Part shown: in pieces, positions 1 to 6,339 of the stretch
Position numbering within the stretch: position 1 is the stretch's first letter
Layout of the letters: every line of letters starts with the position of its first letter
DNA from: an uncultured Collinsella sp.
GTDB taxonomy: Bacteria; Actinomycetota; Coriobacteriia; Coriobacteriales; Coriobacteriaceae
Length of the DNA: 8,250 bases
NCBI GenBank assembly: GCA_900544465.1
Contig: UQVT01000082.1
Coordinates: 1-8,250, forward strand
Reading direction: 5' to 3'
The notes under the pieces: generated by a model
Databases searched by the model: none
What the model was told of the DNA's origin: nothing
The model's input: only the letters and a program-made list of their open reading frames with translations
Translations under genes and position numbers: made by a program

Positions 1-35
1 AAAACATTGAGAGCCCCTGCTGCATGAAAGACCGC

Positions 36-67
36 GGATTAGGCCGACAATGGTGAGTGTCTAATCC
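36..67 (+). repeat. Hairpin in the left end of the insertion sequence
   Basis: GGATTAG at 36-42 and CTAATCC at 61-67 form a perfect 7-bp stem around an 18-nt loop, upstream of the transposase start. It could be a transposase-binding subterminal structure or an mRNA structure that limits transposase expression. Within it, TCTAAT (60-65) resembles a -10 box, but no good -35 lies at the right distance. The stem is seen directly; its role is inferred. Confidence 0.4.
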
Positions 68-106
68 AACCGTGGCGGCCACGCCGCATTCATGGAAGGG
101 GCTCCC

Positions 107-1219
107 ATGCTCGATACTACCACCTTCGTCGGCCTCGACGTCCACGCCCGCTCGATAAAGGCCGTCTCCCTCGACGTCATGACCGGGGAGGTACGTGCCG
201 CGACCTTCGGCTACGACGCCGGCGCCGTCGCGGAGTGGGTCCGTTCCGTGGACCCCAGGGCCAGGTGCGTGTACGAGTCCGGGGTCACGGGCTTCGACCT
301 GCAGAAGAGGCTTTCCGGCCTGGGGGTCGACTGCGTGGTCGGCGCCGTCTCGAAGATGATCAAGCCCAGCGCGGACAGGCGCAGGAAGAACGACCGCAAC
401 GACGCCGAGTTCCTCGCCCGCATGCTGTCGGTCGGCAACGTGGTCGAGGTGTGGGTCCCCGACGACGAGTGCGAGGCCGCCCGCGACCTGACCAGGGCGC
501 TCGAGGACGCGAGGGACGACCTCTCGCGCTCGAAGCAGCGGCTCTCCAAGTTCCTGCTCAGGCACGGGCTCGTCTTCGACGAGAGGACGCCCACCGGCCG
601 CAGGAAGGGCAACTGGACCCGGGCGCACTGGTCCTGGATCGAGTCGATAGGGTTCGCGGAGGGGGCCGACAACGACGTGCTCGCCTACTACGTCGACGCG
701 GTCAGGCGGGCGGCGGAGGAGAAGGCGAGGCTCGAGGGGCTCGTCGAGGCCGAGGCCCGCAAGCCCAGGTGGAGGAAGAGGGTCGACTCCCTCCGCTGCC
801 TCAAGGGCGTAGACACCGCGTCCGCCGCCGACCTCGTGTTCGAGGCCGGCGAGTTCTCGAGGTTCGGGAATGCCCGCTCGTTCGCGGCGTGGGTCGGCCT
901 GACGCCCTCCGAGCACTCCAGCGGGGAGAGCGACCGCAGGGGCGCGATCACCAAGGCCGGCAACAAGCACCTGAGGAAGACGCTGGTCGAGGCCGCGTGG
1001 CACTACCTGACGTGCTCGGGGCGGCCGAAGGACCTCGCCAGGGGCCAGGCCCCGGACCGGGGCGCCCGGAGGCATGCCGCCAAGGGCGTGCGGAGGCTGG
1101 TCGAGAGGCGGGAGGCGCTGCTCGCGCGCGGGGTCCACGGCAACAAGGCGAACGTGGCCACAGCGCGCGAGCTCGCCTGCTGGGTATGGGCGGTCGGCCT
1201 CATGGCCGAGGAGGCGTAG
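107..1219 (+). CDS. IS110/IS1111-family transposase (bridge-RNA-guided recombinase)
   Basis: This is the recombinase of the insertion sequence, 370 residues, which cuts and joins DNA guided by an RNA encoded by the same element. The N-terminal RuvC-like DEDD domain is intact: Asp11 in GLDVHAR, Glu57 in YESG, and Asp96 and Asp99 in the KNDRNDA motif. The middle (about 125-215) is charged and probably coiled-coil. The C-terminal transposase_20-type domain (about 225-305) has a helix-hairpin-like CLKGVDTASA stretch, the WVGLTP motif and HSSGES, where Ser271 or Ser272 should be the catalytic serine, followed by ITKAGN. An in-frame ATG lies at 92, but the ATG at 107 is preferred: GGAAGGGG (93-100) is well placed before it, and homologues begin just before the GLD motif. 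Length is normal, with no frameshift. The long non-coding stretch downstream fits the IS1111 group. Confidence 0.93.
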   Translation: MLDTTTFVGLDVHARSIKAVSLDVMTGEVRAATFGYDAGAVAEWVRSVDPRARCVYESGVTGFDLQKRLSGLGVDCVVGAVSKMIKPSADRRRKNDRNDAEFLARMLSVGNVVEVWVPDDECEAARDLTRALEDARDDLSRSKQRLSKFLLRHGLVFDERTPTGRRKGNWTRAHWSWIESIGFAEGADNDVLAYYVDAVRRAAEEKARLEGLVEAEARKPRWRKRVDSLRCLKGVDTASAADLVFEAGEFSRFGNARSFAAWVGLTPSEHSSGESDRRGAITKAGNKHLRKTLVEAAWHYLTCSGRPKDLARGQAPDRGARRHAAKGVRRLVERREALLARGVHGNKANVATARELACWVWAVGLMAEEA

Positions 1220-1255
1220 GGGGGGGGCGGTCCCCCGCACATAAGCCAGTCACCC

Positions 1256-1508
1256 CGGAAGCGGTTCGATCCGAAGCCGTTGAGGCGAACCTCAGGTCCC
1301 TTTTCTGCGAGCGCCCAGGGCGCCACACGCGTGCACAGACTGTCGGTTCGACGTAGAAGCCTCAGCCGTAGCAACGGATTGCCCAGCGAGAGATCGCCGC
1401 GGGCGGATATTAAACTGCAAAGACGAGCGTCGGTAAGACACGCCGAGGTCGCCGCGGACGGGCTGATATAGGGAGAGGGCCTGACCCCATATCGTTGGGG
1501 CCAGGCCC
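1256..1508 (+). ncRNA. Candidate bridge/seek RNA region in the IS right end
   Basis: This stretch has no credible coding gene but many compact stems: TGAGG/CCTCA closed by CGAA (1281-1294), CGGTTCG paired with CGAAGCCG (1262-1279, one bulge), GCGCC/GGCGC (1311-1323) and CCGT/ACGG (1367-1376). A longer stem pairs CCGCGG(g)CG (1397-1405) with CGCCGCGG (1450-1457) and encloses a loop of about 43 nt. In IS1111-type elements the guide RNA is encoded downstream of the transposase and presents internal loops that pair with target and donor DNA. Position and structure fit that role. RNA ends and guide loops cannot be fixed by eye; all pairings were worked out manually. Confidence 0.42.
1477..1508 (+). 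terminator. Strong hairpin near the IS right end, terminator-like
   Basis: GGGCCTG (1477-1483) pairs with CAGGCCC (1502-1508) and CCCC (1485-1488) with GGGG (1497-1500), giving 11 bp with one A/C mismatch and an 8-nt loop. It is followed by GATTTTG, a short T run. It could terminate the transposase or guide RNA transcript, shield the downstream operon from read-through, or be the 3' domain of the guide RNA. The T run is short, so termination is plausible but not certain. Confidence 0.45.
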
Positions 1509-1570
1509 GATTTTGCCTCTTGACAATGTCCTGCTCATATTAAAAGGAACGTCCCTAAGTACCGCATAAA

Positions 1571-1605
1571 TACCGTTTATCGGAGAAAAAATACCGTTCG
1601 CCGGT
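1571..1605. promoter_or_regulatory. Tandem CCG-N5-CGG dyads, candidate operator
   Basis: Two 14-base copies, at 1570-1583 and 1591-1604, share ATACCGTT and end in CGG, matching at 11 of 14 positions. Each contains CCG-N5-CGG; the second extends to a perfect ACCG-N5-CGGT. The copies are 21 bp apart, two helical turns, and a further TACCG lies 11 bp upstream (1560-1564), so all three face the same side of the DNA. They lie just upstream of the candidate -35 region, where an activator would bind. No specific regulator can be named. Confidence 0.4.
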
Positions 1606-1613
1606 CATAATGA

Positions 1614-1641
1614 TTGTTCCGGCTTTGGGCTTGTCTACAAT
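1614..1641 (+). promoter_or_regulatory. Candidate promoter of the sugar PTS operon
   Basis: TACAAT (1636-1641) is a good -10 match, five of six. The best -35 at an allowed distance is TTGTTC (1614-1619), a weak match with a 16-bp spacer, so an activator would be expected. A start near 1648-1650 would give a leader of about 130 nt before the EIIA gene, long enough to hold the antiterminator structures described separately. Confidence 0.4.
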
Positions 1642-1660
1642 AACCCCCCGTAAAAGAAAT

Positions 1661-1754
1661 GCGGAAGGTTACCGAGTCCCCTCGGACGTGGGCCTAACCA
1701 AAGTCTTTGATCGCGAGCGTCTCAATGGGCGCATTCGATTGATTTTGGTTGGGC
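1661..1754 (+). promoter_or_regulatory. Leader RNA with candidate antiterminator (RAT-like) and competing stem
   Basis: Two mutually exclusive folds are visible. In the first, GGTTA (1667-1671) pairs with TAACC (1695-1699) and CCGAG (1672-1676) with CTCGG (1681-1685) around a TCCC loop, leaving an unpaired stretch on the right side. In the second, GCCTAACCAAA (1692-1702 region) pairs with TTTGGTTGGGC (1744-1754), one G-U pair, so the TAACC strand is used twice. A small nested hairpin lies between (GATCG/CGATT and GCGTC/GGCGC, 1709-1741). The segment GGAAGGTTACCG (1663-1674) resembles the 5' half of BglG/LicT target sites as remembered (GGATTGTTACCG). A LicT-type gene is in the same operon. 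The second stem is followed by TATATTTAT, not a classical U tract, so termination may be weak or the fold may act on translation. Confidence 0.45.
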
Positions 1755-1779
1755 TATATTTATGAAGGGACATGTCACC

Positions 1780-2292
1780 ATGGGTTTCTTTTCTCGCCTA
1801 ATGGGTGGCTCGGATAAGCAGACGACTGCGGCTTCCGAGTTCGAAATCCTCGCTCCCGTTTCCGGCGAGCTTGTTCATCTAGAAAATACCAATGACCCCG
1901 CTTTTAGCAGCCGTGCAGTGGGCGATGGCGTTGCCGTGGTTCCCCAAGAGGGAACGGTGTGCGCTCCTGTTTCCGGCACCGTCGCGGCGCTGTTTCCGAC
2001 TGAGCACGCGCTGGGCATCATGTCCGACGACAGCTCTGCTCAGGTGATGCTGCATATCGGAATCGACACTGTTAAACTTGAGGGCAAGGGCTTCCATGCG
2101 CTTGTTGCCCAGGGTGATCACGTTGACGCGGGCCAGCCCCTCGTCGAGGTCGATTTCGACGTGGTTCGCGCTGCCGGTTTCGATCCTACGGTCTTCGTTA
2201 TCGTGTGCGAGCGTTCGGAGAACTCGACTCTTCGCGAGCATGCTTCCGGCCCTGTTGCTGTTAAAGAGCCTGTCGTTTGGCTTTCCGAGTAA
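1780..2292 (+). CDS. PTS glucose-type EIIA protein (Crr-like)
   Basis: This soluble cytoplasmic phosphocarrier of 170 residues accepts phosphate from HPr and passes it to an EIIB domain, here most likely that of the permease two genes downstream. The fold is the single-domain EIIA-Glc type: a short amphipathic N-terminus (MGFFSRLMGG) like that of E. coli Crr, the APVSGE motif, a second APVSG, the conserved PTEHALGI segment with His76, and the phosphorylation site VMLHIGIDTVKLEGKGF with His92. Length equals that of Crr (169). An upstream ATG at 1762 is in frame, but AAGGGA (1765-1770) sits 9 bases before the ATG at 1780, and the protein then starts as Crr does, so 1780 is chosen. It is the first gene of the operon and may also serve other EIIA-less permeases, which would give it a wider regulatory role. 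Confidence 0.92.
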   Translation: MGFFSRLMGGSDKQTTAASEFEILAPVSGELVHLENTNDPAFSSRAVGDGVAVVPQEGTVCAPVSGTVAALFPTEHALGIMSDDSSAQVMLHIGIDTVKLEGKGFHALVAQGDHVDAGQPLVEVDFDVVRAAGFDPTVFVIVCERSENSTLREHASGPVAVKEPVVWLSE

Positions 2293-2310
2293 ATTCTTGT
2301 GGTGGGTACC

Positions 2311-3165
2311 GTGGTTATCAAGCGAGTTTTTAACAACAACGTCGCAATGGTCACTTCGGACGATGGCTCCGAGCTCATCGTCATCGGTCGAGGCCTCTGC
2401 TTCGGCCGTCATGCCGGCGATGCCATCGATGAGGCATCAGTCGAAAAGACCTACGCGTTGCAGGAGGGAACTTCTCAGGATTCGCGTACGATTGACCGCT
2501 TGGCACATCTTTTGGAGTCCATCCCCACCGTCAACCTCGTGATTTCCGAGGAAATCGTTCAGATGCTTCGTCGAGAGCTCAATGTCGACATCAACGATAA
2601 GATTCTCATCGCTCTCGCAGACCATATCAGCCTTGCTTTGGAGCGCGAGCGCAAGGGCGTCCCCTGTGAGAATCCGTTGCTGCTCGAGATCCAGCAGTTC
2701 TATCGCAAGGAGTATGCGCTTGCGGGCCGTGCGCTGCAGATTATCAAGGAGTACATGGGCATCCAGATGAGCGAGGAGGAGCAGGGTTTCATTACCTTGC
2801 ATATCGTCAACGCCACCATGCCGCAGCGCTCTGACCGCCTGATTGTTTCGGTCCAGCTTGTTCGCGACGTGCTTGCGATTGTTTCCAAGCGCTATGCTAC
2901 GACCCTCGATGACACCTCGCTGCCTTACGAACGTTTCGTTCGTCACCTGCAGTTTTTCGCACAGCGAGCGCTCGATCCTACGGCCGGGCAAATCAACGGA
3001 GACGCGCTGTTCCGAATCGAAGAAACGGCGTATCCGCGTGCATTCTCGTGTGCGGATGCCATAGCCGCCCACTTGTCGTCTACCTATAACGTTGTCGTTA
3101 CCGATGCCGAGAAGAGTTATCTCGCATATCACATTGTTAACCTGCTTGGAGAACCTGGTCTCTAG
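2311..3165 (+). CDS. PRD-domain transcription antiterminator, BglG/LicT family
   Basis: This RNA-binding regulator of 284 residues stabilises an antiterminator hairpin in nascent leader RNA when its sugar is present. The N-terminal CAT domain (about 1-56) has the family signature: VIKRVFNNNVAMV, then GSELIVIGRGLCFGRHAGDAI. Two PTS regulation domains follow. The four histidines phosphorylated in this family are all present: His105 (ADHISLALERE) and His164 (ITLHIVNA) in PRD1, His212 (RFVRHLQFF) and His274 (LAYHIVNLL) in PRD2, each five positions beyond its LicT counterpart as remembered. In-frame GTG codons lie at 2299, 2302 and 2311; 2311 is chosen because known members begin at this point, with GGTGGG just before it. 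It starts 18 bases after the EIIA stop. Its likely target is the leader at 1661-1754. Confidence 0.93.
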   Translation: MVIKRVFNNNVAMVTSDDGSELIVIGRGLCFGRHAGDAIDEASVEKTYALQEGTSQDSRTIDRLAHLLESIPTVNLVISEEIVQMLRRELNVDINDKILIALADHISLALERERKGVPCENPLLLEIQQFYRKEYALAGRALQIIKEYMGIQMSEEEQGFITLHIVNATMPQRSDRLIVSVQLVRDVLAIVSKRYATTLDDTSLPYERFVRHLQFFAQRALDPTAGQINGDALFRIEETAYPRAFSCADAIAAHLSSTYNVVVTDAEKSYLAYHIVNLLGEPGL

Positions 3166-3264
3166 GCATAACGTGCCCACACATCGATCGATATAAGGCA
3201 AGGCTCACGGTCTTGTCCAGGGCACATCTGTCTTAATTTGCGGAAAAGGAAGGGGAGTACCGCT

Positions 3265-4881
3265 ATGACCGCAAAAAAGAAGTTCAATTTCAAAGCGCCG
3301 TTGGAGGTGTTCGCGAAGTCGATCGTCCAGCCGATGATGTATCTCTCGGTTGCCGGCATCCTGCTCATCGTGGGCATCATTCTGACCAACAAGACCATCT
3401 GCGCTTTGGTCCCCGTACTGGGCTCCGGTCCGTTCCAGCTTGTGGGCGCCGTTGTCTATCAGTCGCTGATGTTTATCATCAACAACCTCTCGATTCTGTT
3501 CTGCGTGGGCATCGCCGGCGCCATGGCAAAGAAGAACAAGGGCCATGCTTCGCTGATCGCCCTGATGTCGTTCTTCCTGTTCCTGCAGGCTAACAACATC
3601 GTGCTCAACGCCACCGGCTCTCTTGCCGATGCGAGCGGCATGCTCGGTCTTACCGGAACCGGCCAGGCCACCGTTATGGGCATCCAGGTACTCGATACCG
3701 GCGTGTTTGGTGGCATCATCCTTGGTTGCATCACTGGTGCCGTGTTCAACAAGTACTCGAACAAGCAGTTCCCCATTGCCCTTTCGATGTTCTCGGGCGT
3801 TCGCTTTCCGTTCCTGATCATGATCATCATTTCCTGGATCATGGGCGCTGGCTTCTGCATCGTTTGGCCTCCGGTTCAGGGTGCCATCTCCTCCGTTGCC
3901 GGCATCATTAAGGAGTCGGGCAACATCGGTCTGTTTATCTACGGCATGCTCAACAAGCTGCTCGTTCCCACCGGTCTGCACCACCTCATCTACACCCCGT
4001 TCCAGTTCTCCGATGTGGGCGGCACCCTTACGCTGGGTGATCAGGTTATCGCCGGCGCCTATCCCATCCGTGTTGCCGAGATGGCAATGACGGGTCAGCC
4101 CTTCTCCGATAGCACCTACTTCAACAGCTATACCTTCAACAACCTGTGGCCCTACATCGGCATCGGTCTCGCCTTTATCGTCACCGCTTACAAGGGGAAC
4201 AAGGACAAGACCAAAGCCGTTATCATCCCGCTGATCATCACCGCCGTGCTCTCCTGCGTGACCGAGCCCATGGACTTCCTCTTTGTCTTTGCCGCTCCCG
4301 TGCTCTTTGTCGTTCACTCGGTTCTTTCCGGCATCTTCCTGGTTCTGCTCAAGGTTCTCTCCGTGCCCGCTTCGACTGCAGGCGGCATCATCAACATCGT
4401 GGTTTCCAACCTGGTCCTCGGTGTCGACAAGACCAACTGGCCGGTTATGCTCGTGCTCGGAGTCGTCAACGCCGCTCTGTACTTCTTCCTCTTCACCTTC
4501 CTTATTAAGAAGCTCAACCTCCACACGCCTGGTCGCGAGGAGGAGTCCGAGCTCGCCGAGTCCGTTGCCGAGGGCGAGGCCGCCGCGTCTGTCGCGGTGA
4601 AGCAGGGCGCTGTTGCCGCAGCTCCCGCAGAGGGCGTCGATGCAGGTATTGCCGACCTGGTCGCAGGTCTTGGTGGCAAGGACAACATCGAGGAGCTCGA
4701 GAACTGCTTTACGCGTCTTCGCGTGAACGTTAAGAACCCGGACCTCATCAATGAGGACCTCATCAACCACGTGCCCAACAGCGGCATCAACCGCAACGGC
4801 AATAATATCCAGATCATCTTTGGCATGAAGGTCGCCGAGATGCGCGACAAGGTCGAAAACGCAATTGAGAAGGAGCAGTAA
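3265..4881 (+). CDS. PTS alpha-glucoside-type permease, EIICB fusion
   Basis: This inner-membrane permease of 538 residues imports a sugar and phosphorylates it. The EIIC domain (about 1-420) is a run of hydrophobic helices of the glucose/glucoside superfamily, with the conserved LVPTGLHHLIYTPF stretch (His239, His240) and the TEP motif (Thr333-Glu334-Pro335) in the sugar-binding loop. An Ala/Glu-rich linker (about 425-465) leads to the EIIB domain, whose phosphorylated cysteine is Cys481 in NCFTRLRV. No EIIA domain is fused, which fits the separate EIIA gene upstream. AGGAAGGGGAG (3247-3257) lies 7 bases before the ATG at 3265. The 99-base gap upstream holds a 6-bp inverted repeat (3173-3178 with 3220-3225). 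MalX/GlvC/AglA-type permeases pair with GH4 enzymes, so maltose or a related alpha-glucoside is the likely substrate; the exact sugar cannot be read from sequence. Confidence 0.92.
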   Translation: MTAKKKFNFKAPLEVFAKSIVQPMMYLSVAGILLIVGIILTNKTICALVPVLGSGPFQLVGAVVYQSLMFIINNLSILFCVGIAGAMAKKNKGHASLIALMSFFLFLQANNIVLNATGSLADASGMLGLTGTGQATVMGIQVLDTGVFGGIILGCITGAVFNKYSNKQFPIALSMFSGVRFPFLIMIIISWIMGAGFCIVWPPVQGAISSVAGIIKESGNIGLFIYGMLNKLLVPTGLHHLIYTPFQFSDVGGTLTLGDQVIAGAYPIRVAEMAMTGQPFSDSTYFNSYTFNNLWPYIGIGLAFIVTAYKGNKDKTKAVIIPLIITAVLSCVTEPMDFLFVFAAPVLFVVHSVLSGIFLVLLKVLSVPASTAGGIINIVVSNLVLGVDKTNWPVMLVLGVVNAALYFFLFTFLIKKLNLHTPGREEESELAESVAEGEAAASVAVKQGAVAAAPAEGVDAGIADLVAGLGGKDNIEELENCFTRLRVNVKNPDLINEDLINHVPNSGINRNGNNIQIIFGMKVAEMRDKVENAIEKEQ

Positions 4882-4884
4882 ACA

Positions 4885-6267
4885 ATGATCATTACTCTGT
4901 GTGGTGGCGGATCCACCTTTACCCCCGGCATCGTCAAGTCCATCGCCCTGCGCAAGGACGAGCTCGATGTTGACGAGATTCGTCTGTACGACATCAACGA
5001 GGAGCGCCAGCGCAAGATCGGCGTGCTCGTGGACTGGATTTTGCACGAGGACCTCGGCCTGGACATCAAGCTCACGGTGACCACCGACAAAAAGACGGCT
5101 TTTACCGACGCCAGCTTCGTGTTTGCCCAGATGCGCGTGGGCGGCTACGCCATGCGCGAGCAGGACGAGAAGATTCCGCTGCGTCACGGCTGCGTGGGTC
5201 AGGAGACTTGCGGTTGCGGCGGCCTTGCCTACGGCATGCGCACTATCTTCCCCATGGTCGAGCTGATCGATGACGTTGAGAAGTACGCCAAGAAGGACTA
5301 CTGGATTCTCAACTACTCCAACCCTGCCGCCATCGTCTCCGAGGGCTGCCGCGTGCTGCGTCCCAACGCTCGCATCATCAACATCTGCGACATGCCGATC
5401 GCAATCATCGACGTGGTTTGCGCCGCGCTCGATATCGACAAGAAGGATGTCGAGTACGATTACTTCGGCCTCAACCACTTTGGTTGGTTCACCTCGATTC
5501 GCCACAAGGGCGAGGAGGTGCTCCCGCAGCTGCGCGAGTACATCAAGGAGCATGAGATCCTGCTGCCCGATTCCTACCTCAAGGGCATGGGCTCGCTCAT
5601 GGCAAAGAAGCCCGAGGAGGCCACCGACGAGCACCCCGAGCAGAACCGCCACACTAAGGGCAGCTGGTACTACGTCTGGAAGGGCGAGTACGAGATCCTG
5701 GAGTGCTTCCCGGAGTACCTGCCCAACACGTATCTGAACTACTACCTGCAGCAGAAGGAGTTCGTCGAGCATTCCAACCCCGAGCGCACCCGTGCTAACG
5801 AGGTTGAGGAGACGCGCGAGAAGAACCTCTTCGACGGCATCGACCACTACGAGAAGACCGGCGAGATCGACGAGAGCACGTTCTATGCGGGCAGCCACGG
5901 CGACTGGATTGCCGACCTGGCTATCGCTCTGAAGAACGATACCAAGCAGCGCTTCCTGGTCATTTGCGAGAACAAGGGCGCTATCCCCAACATGCCCTAC
6001 GACGCTATGGTCGAGCTGCCTGCCTACATTGGCAAGAACGGCCCCGAGGTCATCAGCCGTGACAACATTCCTCTGTTCCAGCAAGGCCTCATGATGCAGC
6101 AGCTGAACTCCGAGAAGCTCGTGGTCGAGGCCACGATCGAGGGTTCGTACGAGAAGGCGCTCAAGGCCTTCACGCTCAACAAGACCGTGCCGTCGATGAA
6201 GGTCGCCAAGGAAGTTCTCGACGACATGATCGAGGCCAACAAGGGTTACTGGCCCGAGCTTAAGTAA
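4885..6267 (+). CDS. GH4 6-phospho-alpha-glucosidase (NAD- and metal-dependent)
   Basis: This cytoplasmic enzyme of 460 residues hydrolyses the phosphorylated disaccharide delivered by the permease to glucose 6-phosphate and a second sugar, using the unusual GH4 redox-elimination mechanism with NAD+ and a divalent metal, usually Mn2+. The N-terminus is a Rossmann nucleotide-binding motif (ITLCGGGSTFTPG). CDMP at 168-171 is decisive: CDMP marks the alpha-specific members (GlvA/MalA/AglB type), whereas beta-specific ones carry CNxP. Cys168 and His198 (GLNHFGWF) should bind the metal and Asp169 act as acid. NYSNPAAIV (about 143-151) is a further family motif. The catalytic base tyrosine is expected near 262-283 but was not assigned. 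The usual GQETCGPGG stretch reads GQETCGCGG (Cys111). The ATG lies 3 bases after the permease stop, with AAGGAG (4870-4875) as ribosome site, so the two are co-translated. Confidence 0.94.
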   Translation: MIITLCGGGSTFTPGIVKSIALRKDELDVDEIRLYDINEERQRKIGVLVDWILHEDLGLDIKLTVTTDKKTAFTDASFVFAQMRVGGYAMREQDEKIPLRHGCVGQETCGCGGLAYGMRTIFPMVELIDDVEKYAKKDYWILNYSNPAAIVSEGCRVLRPNARIINICDMPIAIIDVVCAALDIDKKDVEYDYFGLNHFGWFTSIRHKGEEVLPQLREYIKEHEILLPDSYLKGMGSLMAKKPEEATDEHPEQNRHTKGSWYYVWKGEYEILECFPEYLPNTYLNYYLQQKEFVEHSNPERTRANEVEETREKNLFDGIDHYEKTGEIDESTFYAGSHGDWIADLAIALKNDTKQRFLVICENKGAIPNMPYDAMVELPAYIGKNGPEVISRDNIPLFQQGLMMQQLNSEKLVVEATIEGSYEKALKAFTLNKTVPSMKVAKEVLDDMIEANKGYWPELK

Positions 6268-6300
6268 AAGCAACAGGGTCGCTGGCCGCATACCATGAGC

Positions 6301-6336
6301 AATGCCCCGTCCACGTGATTGCGTGGGCGGGGCATT
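6301..6336 (+). terminator. Terminator hairpin after the PTS/GH4 operon
   Basis: A 15-bp stem pairs 6301-6315 with 6322-6336 (AATGCCCCGTCCACG with CGTGGGCGGGGCATT, one G-U pair) around a TGATTG loop, 33 bases after the GH4 stop. Only GTCATTT follows, a poor U tract, but the G+C-rich stem is very stable. It closes the operon and separates it from the oxidoreductase gene. Confidence 0.78.
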
Positions 6337-6339
6337 GTC

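Larger units (their letters stand above)
16..1535 (+). mobile_element. IS110-superfamily insertion sequence, probably IS1111 group
   Basis: The element holds one intact DEDD/serine transposase and a non-coding right end of about 300 bases. Boundaries are inferred from a 6-bp direct repeat, CCTGCT, at 16-21 and 1530-1535, giving a length near 1.5 kb, normal for the family. IS110 elements recombine at a very short core (CT in the best studied member) and lack the terminal inverted repeats of DDE elements; no long terminal inverted repeat is visible here. The transposase gene is more G+C-rich than the sugar operon that follows, consistent with acquisition. The element sits just upstream of the operon promoter and interrupts no recognisable gene. 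Identity as an IS110-type element is secure; the exact ends are tentative, and the left end could lie slightly outside the window. Confidence 0.6.

Noticed and set aside
235..1356. A long + strand frame overlapping the transposase in another phase.
   Set aside because: The product is an Arg/Gly/Pro/Ala-rich composition artefact of G+C-rich DNA; the DEDD transposase frame is clearly real.
1280..1471. A 63-codon + strand frame in the right end of the insertion sequence.
   Set aside because: No ribosome site or recognisable domain; the region is better explained as structured RNA.
4..1529. ACATTG (4-9) and CAATGT (1524-1529) as possible terminal inverted repeats.
   Set aside because: Only six bases, and the left copy would lie outside the boundary suggested by the CCTGCT repeat; IS110 elements do not need such repeats.
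1546..1560. GGAACGTCCCTAAG as a dispersed repeat or part of the element's end.
   Set aside because: Only one copy is in this window, so repeat status cannot be supported.
2299..2310. Earlier GTG start for the antiterminator gene.
   Set aside because: It would add four residues absent from LicT/BglG-type proteins and would use up the likely ribosome site.
3173..3225. GTGCCC/GGGCAC stem, the ATCGATCGAT palindrome and TATAAG in the gap before the permease gene, as a second terminator, antiterminator or internal promoter.
   Set aside because: The stem is only 6 bp around a 41-nt loop, no T tract follows, no RAT-like sequence is present, and no -35 fits TATAAG (3192-3197).
3205..6291. A very long open frame on the minus strand (about 1028 codons) opposite the permease and GH4 genes.
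   Set aside because: It is antisense to two proteins with clear family motifs and active-site residues. The G/C-biased third positions of the + strand genes remove stops on the other strand; the predicted product is low-complexity and resembles no family.
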